Below are positions 61,290-64,000 of a stretch of 64,000 nt of DNA, in pieces. The stretch's first letter is position 1. Each line of letters starts with the position of its first letter. Source of the DNA: Rhodanobacter denitrificans (GTDB lineage: Bacteria > Pseudomonadota > Gammaproteobacteria > Xanthomonadales > Rhodanobacteraceae); NCBI RefSeq assembly GCF_000230695.2, contig NC_020541.1, positions 2,356,001 through 2,420,000 of the forward strand. Direction: 5' to 3'. A model generated the notes under the pieces. The model was given only the letters and a program-made list of their open reading frames with translations, had not been told where the DNA came from and did not search any database. A program made the position numbers and the translations under genes.

Positions 61290-62105
61290 TCAGAACATGG
61301 TCCGCTCGATGCCGAAGCGGTCGAAGATCTTGCTGGCGATTTCCTCGATCGACACGTGCGTGGTGTTGAGGCTGGGGATGCCGGCCTGGCGCATCAACCG
61401 GTCGGCCTGCTCCAGTTCCCAGCGGCACTGCTGCAGGGTGGCGTAGCGGCTGCCGGCGCGACGCTGTTCGCGGATCTGCGCCAGCCGCACCGGGTCGATG
61501 GTCAGGCCATACAGCCGGTCCCGGTACGGCCCCAGGCGCGCCGGCAGTTCGAGTTTCTCGAGGTCCTCGTCGGTAAGCGGATAATTGGCGGCGCGTACGC
61601 CGTAATGCAAGGCCATGTAGAGGCAGGTCGGCGTCTTGCCCGAACGCGATACGCCAACCAGGATCAGGTCGGCCTCGGCATAGTTCACGTCGATGCCGTC
61701 GTCATGCGTGAGTGCATAGTTGGTGGCGTTGATGCGCGCCTCGTACTTGTCGAAATCGACCAGGCCGTGCGAGCGGTTCACCAGGCCGGTGCGCTTGCTT
61801 CCCAGCTCGTCCTCCAGCGGGCCGATGAACGGCGCAAACACGTCCAGCATCAACGCGCCGCTGGCGGCGACGATCTCGCACAGCGCACGGTCGGCCATGG
61901 TGTTGACCACGATCGGCCGCTGCCCGCTCTGCGCATAGTTGGTCTTGATCCGCAGCGCAGCGGCTTCCGCCTTGTGCGCGTTGTCGGTGAACGGCAGCCG
62001 GTGCTTGTCGAACCGCACGCCCTCGAACTGCGCCAGGATGCTGTTGCCGATCGTCTCCGCGGTGATGCCGGTGGAGTCGGAGATGAAGAAAACCGTTCGC
62101 TGCAT
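61290..62105 (-). CDS. ppsR: PEP synthase regulatory protein PpsR (DUF299 kinase/pyrophosphorylase)
   Basis: 271 residues. Start QRTVFFISDSTGITAETIG, then LVNRSHGLVDFDKYEARI, the P-loop GVSRSGKTPTCLYMALHYG, LPARLGPYRDRLYGLTID and the C-terminal IPSLNTTHVSIEEIASKI. PpsR inactivates PEP synthase by ADP-dependent phosphorylation of a threonine next to its catalytic histidine, and reactivates it with phosphate. It is divergent from its target ppsA, the classic arrangement. Confidence 0.95.
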   Translation of the reverse strand: MQRTVFFISDSTGITAETIGNSILAQFEGVRFDKHRLPFTDNAHKAEAAALRIKTNYAQSGQRPIVVNTMADRALCEIVAASGALMLDVFAPFIGPLEDELGSKRTGLVNRSHGLVDFDKYEARINATNYALTHDDGIDVNYAEADLILVGVSRSGKTPTCLYMALHYGVRAANYPLTDEDLEKLELPARLGPYRDRLYGLTIDPVRLAQIREQRRAGSRYATLQQCRWELEQADRLMRQAGIPSLNTTHVSIEEIASKIFDRFGIERTMF

Positions 62106-62325
62106 ACAGGGTCCTGGTCGTGGAAAGAGCCGTTTGCCGGCACCTTAGCGCAAGCACGAAATCCACCGCCAGCTGACTGGTATGGCGTTGGAATGACATC
62201 GGTCGGCAATGGTCTTCTTGTGCCGCGCACCATCCGCAGCGGACAATACCAGTTCTTTGCAACCCGCTCCGGGCCTTCGTGCCGCGCCCATTCCACTTAT
62301 CCGCGTTTTCCCTGAGGAGACACCC

Positions 62326-64000
62326 TTGAACGACCTGGTGCTTTGGCTCGACCAACTGCGCATGACCGACCTGGGCAAGGTCGGCGGCAAGAACGCCTCG
62401 CTCGGCGAGATGATCGGCAACCTCGCCAAGCTCGGCGTGTCGGTGCCCGGCGGCTTCGCCACCACCGCCAGCGCGTTCCAGCAGTACCTGGAAAAGAGCG
62501 GCCTGGCCCGGCGCATCCAGGACCGGCTGGCCACGCTCGACGTCGATGACGTCGACGCGCTGGTCGCCGCCGGCAGGGAAATCCGCAGCTGGATCATCGA
62601 CACCGCGCTGCCGGCCGAGCTCGAACAGGCGATCCGCGCGGCCTACCTCAAGCTGTGCAAGGACGCCGGTGCCGACGATATAGCCGTGGCCGTGCGTTCC
62701 TCGGCCACGGCCGAGGACCTGCCCGACGCCTCGTTCGCCGGCCAACAGGAAACCTTCCTCAACGTGGTCGGCATCGACGACGTGCTGCACAAGGTGAAGG
62801 AGGTCTTCGCCTCGCTGTACAACGACCGCGCGATCGCCTACCGCGTGCACCAGGGCTTCAAGCACGAGGACGTGTTCCTCTCCGCCGGCGTGCAGCTGAT
62901 GGTGCGCTCGGACGTGGGCGCCTCCGGCGTGCTGTTCACGCTGGACACCGAGTCGGGCTTCCGTGACGTGGTGTTCGTCACCGGCAGCTACGGCCTGGGC
63001 GAGATGGTCGTGCAGGGTGCGGTGAATCCCGACGAATTCTACGTGTTCAAGCCCACGCTGAAGGCCGGCAAGCCCGCCCTGCTGCGCCGCAGTCTCGGCG
63101 CCAAGCAGCAGCGCATGGTGTATTCGGGCGCACCGGGCGAGCGGGTCAGGATCGAGGAGACCCCGGCCGAGTTGCGCCGCACGTTCTGCGTCAGCGATGC
63201 CGATGTGCAGGAGCTGGCCAAGCAGGCGCTGGTCATCGAACAGCACTACGGCCGGCCGATGGACATCGAGTGGGCGAAGGACGGCCATACCGGCAAGCTG
63301 TACATCGTGCAGGCACGTCCCGAGACGGTGAAGTCGCGCGCACACGCCACCCAGCTGGAGCGCTTCAGTCTCGGCGAAAAAGGCAAAGTACTGGCCGAGG
63401 GCCGCTCGATCGGCCAGAAGATCGGCGCCGGCAAGGCCCGCGTGATCCGTTCGCTGGCCGATATGAACAAGGTGCAGGTCGGCGACGTGCTGGTCGCGGA
63501 CATGACCGACCCCGACTGGGAGCCGGTGATGAAGCGTGCCTCGGCGATCGTCACCAACCGCGGCGGCCGCACCTGCCACGCAGCGATCATCGCGCGCGAG
63601 CTGGGCGTGCCGGCGGTGGTCGGCACCGGCAACGCGCTGGAGCTGATTCCGGACGGCGCCGACGTCACCGTGTCCTGCGCCGAAGGCGACACCGGCACGA
63701 TCTACGAGGGCATCCTGAAGTTCGAGCGCATCACCGCCGACCTTGGCGCGATGCCCGAGGCGCCGCTGAAGATCATGATGAACGTGGCCAACCCCGAGCG
63801 CGCGTTCGACTTCGGCATGCTGCCGAACGCCGGCATCGGCCTGGCCCGGCTGGAGATGATCATCGCCAGCCACATCGGCGTGCATCCGAAGGCGTTGCTG
63901 GAATATGCCGAACAGGACGCCGAGACCAGGGCGAAGATCGACGAGCGCATGGCCGGCTACGCCGATCCGGTGTCGTTCTACGTCGAGCGCCTGGCCGAAG
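62326..64000 (+). CDS. ppsA: Phosphoenolpyruvate synthase, N-terminal 558 residues
   Basis: The gene runs off the right edge. A TTG start at 62326 follows GAGGAGA (62314-62320); the frame opens [20 protein letters not shown], then [10 protein letters not shown]. The ATP-grasp part has [35 protein letters not shown] and IEWAKDG with [11 protein letters not shown]. The swivelling domain carries the catalytic His in [15 protein letters not shown], whose TCH threonine is the expected PpsR target. The TIM-barrel begins at the edge ([10 protein letters not shown] and [10 protein letters not shown]). It converts pyruvate and ATP to PEP for gluconeogenesis. The 220-base gap to ppsR should hold both promoters. 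Confidence 0.95.
   Translation, partial: MNDLVLWLDQLRMTDLGKVGGKNASLGEMIGNLAKLGVSVPGGFATTASAFQQYLEKSGLARRIQDRLATLDVDDVDALVAAGREIRSWIIDTALPAELEQAIRAAYLKLCKDAGADDIAVAVRSSATAEDLPDASFAGQQETFLNVVGIDDVLHKVKEVFASLYNDRAIAYRVHQGFKHEDVFLSAGVQLMVRSDVGASGVLFTLDTESGFRDVVFVTGSYGLGEMVVQGAVNPDEFYVFKPTLKAGKPALLRRSLGAKQQRMVYSGAPGERVRIEETPAELRRTFCVSDADVQELAKQALVIEQHYGRPMDIEWAKDGHTGKLYIVQARPETVKSRAHATQLERFSLGEKGKVLAEGRSIGQKIGAGKARVIRSLADMNKVQVGDVLVADMTDPDWEPVMKRASAIVTNRGGRTCHAAIIARELGVPAVVGTGNALELIPDGADVTVSCAEGDTGTIYEGILKFERITADLGAMPEAPLKIMMNVANPERAFDFGMLPNAGIGLARLEMIIASHIGVHPKALLEYAEQDAETRAKIDERMAGYADPVSFYVERLAE

Overview
The window is about 64 kb of GC-rich chromosomal DNA from a gammaproteobacterium. Most likely it belongs to the Xanthomonadales, family Rhodanobacteraceae (Rhodanobacter/Dyella-like). 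The evidence is the gene content and order: rpoE-rseA-mucD next to lepA-lepB-DUF4845-rnc-era-recO, FabV as enoyl-ACP reductase, an RhtA exporter, divergent ppsR/ppsA, and dispersed twin-hairpin REP-like repeats. The genus is an inference. There are no rRNA genes, CRISPR arrays, intact transposases or prophage genes.

Layout. (1) 1-7.9 kb: the 3' end of xseA, an aldehyde dehydrogenase, a YdcF-like membrane protein, a lipase-like hydrolase, and a 1140-residue GH18-like/NodB/GT2 protein that looks like a one-gene exopolysaccharide machine. (2) 7.9-10.5 kb: a restriction-modification islet with an intact N6-adenine methyltransferase and a PaeR7I/XhoI-type endonuclease broken by one missing base. 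(3) 10.5-24.4 kb: rhtA, a secreted PHP-type hydrolase with duplicated Ig-like domains, yigZ, an ABC exporter, remnants of an alcohol dehydrogenase and a LysR regulator, secreted hydrolases, a PepSY protein, a GlxA-type regulator overlapping an isochorismatase-like hydrolase, and a GNAT acetyltransferase. (4) 24.4-28.7 kb: an eroded accessory region with a frameshifted unknown gene, a doubly broken toxin-antitoxin pair, ridA, a DoxX gene cut at its 5' end by a palindromic repeat, and an AT-richer islet with an HNH endonuclease and a MazG-like pyrophosphohydrolase. (5) 28.7-41.2 kb: housekeeping genes fabV, cutC, glycosylasparaginase, a cold shock gene, methylthioinosine phosphorylase, hpt, nagZ, a CYTH protein, rlmD, ydbL, ydbH, a REC-HPt protein and recO. 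(6) 41.2-49.4 kb: era, rnc, DUF4845, lepB, lepA, then the sigma-E envelope stress operon mucD-rseA-rpoE. (7) 49.5-64 kb: a c-di-GMP GGDEF/EAL protein, a FadJ-type beta-oxidation enzyme, DUF2058, slyX, UDP-glucose dehydrogenase, a periplasmic FKBP isomerase, a CPA2 antiporter, tRNA-Ala, tRNA-Glu and tRNA-Asp, DUF1249, ppsR and the 5' part of ppsA.

How the genes work together. The sigma-E operon has a good sigma-E-type promoter, and a near-identical one (same 16-nt spacer) lies before the FKBP isomerase, so both probably answer envelope stress. YdbH/YdbL, NagZ and the GH18-NodB-GT2 protein also act on the envelope or cell surface. UDP-glucose dehydrogenase could supply UDP-glucuronate for surface polysaccharide. 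The cold-shock-to-CYTH block carries nucleotide and peptidoglycan salvage functions.

The most interesting signals are the HNH plus MazG-like two-gene islet, the orphaned methyltransferase beside its broken restriction enzyme, the one-chain polysaccharide synthase, and at least four families of dispersed palindromic repeats, one of which has removed the start of a gene.
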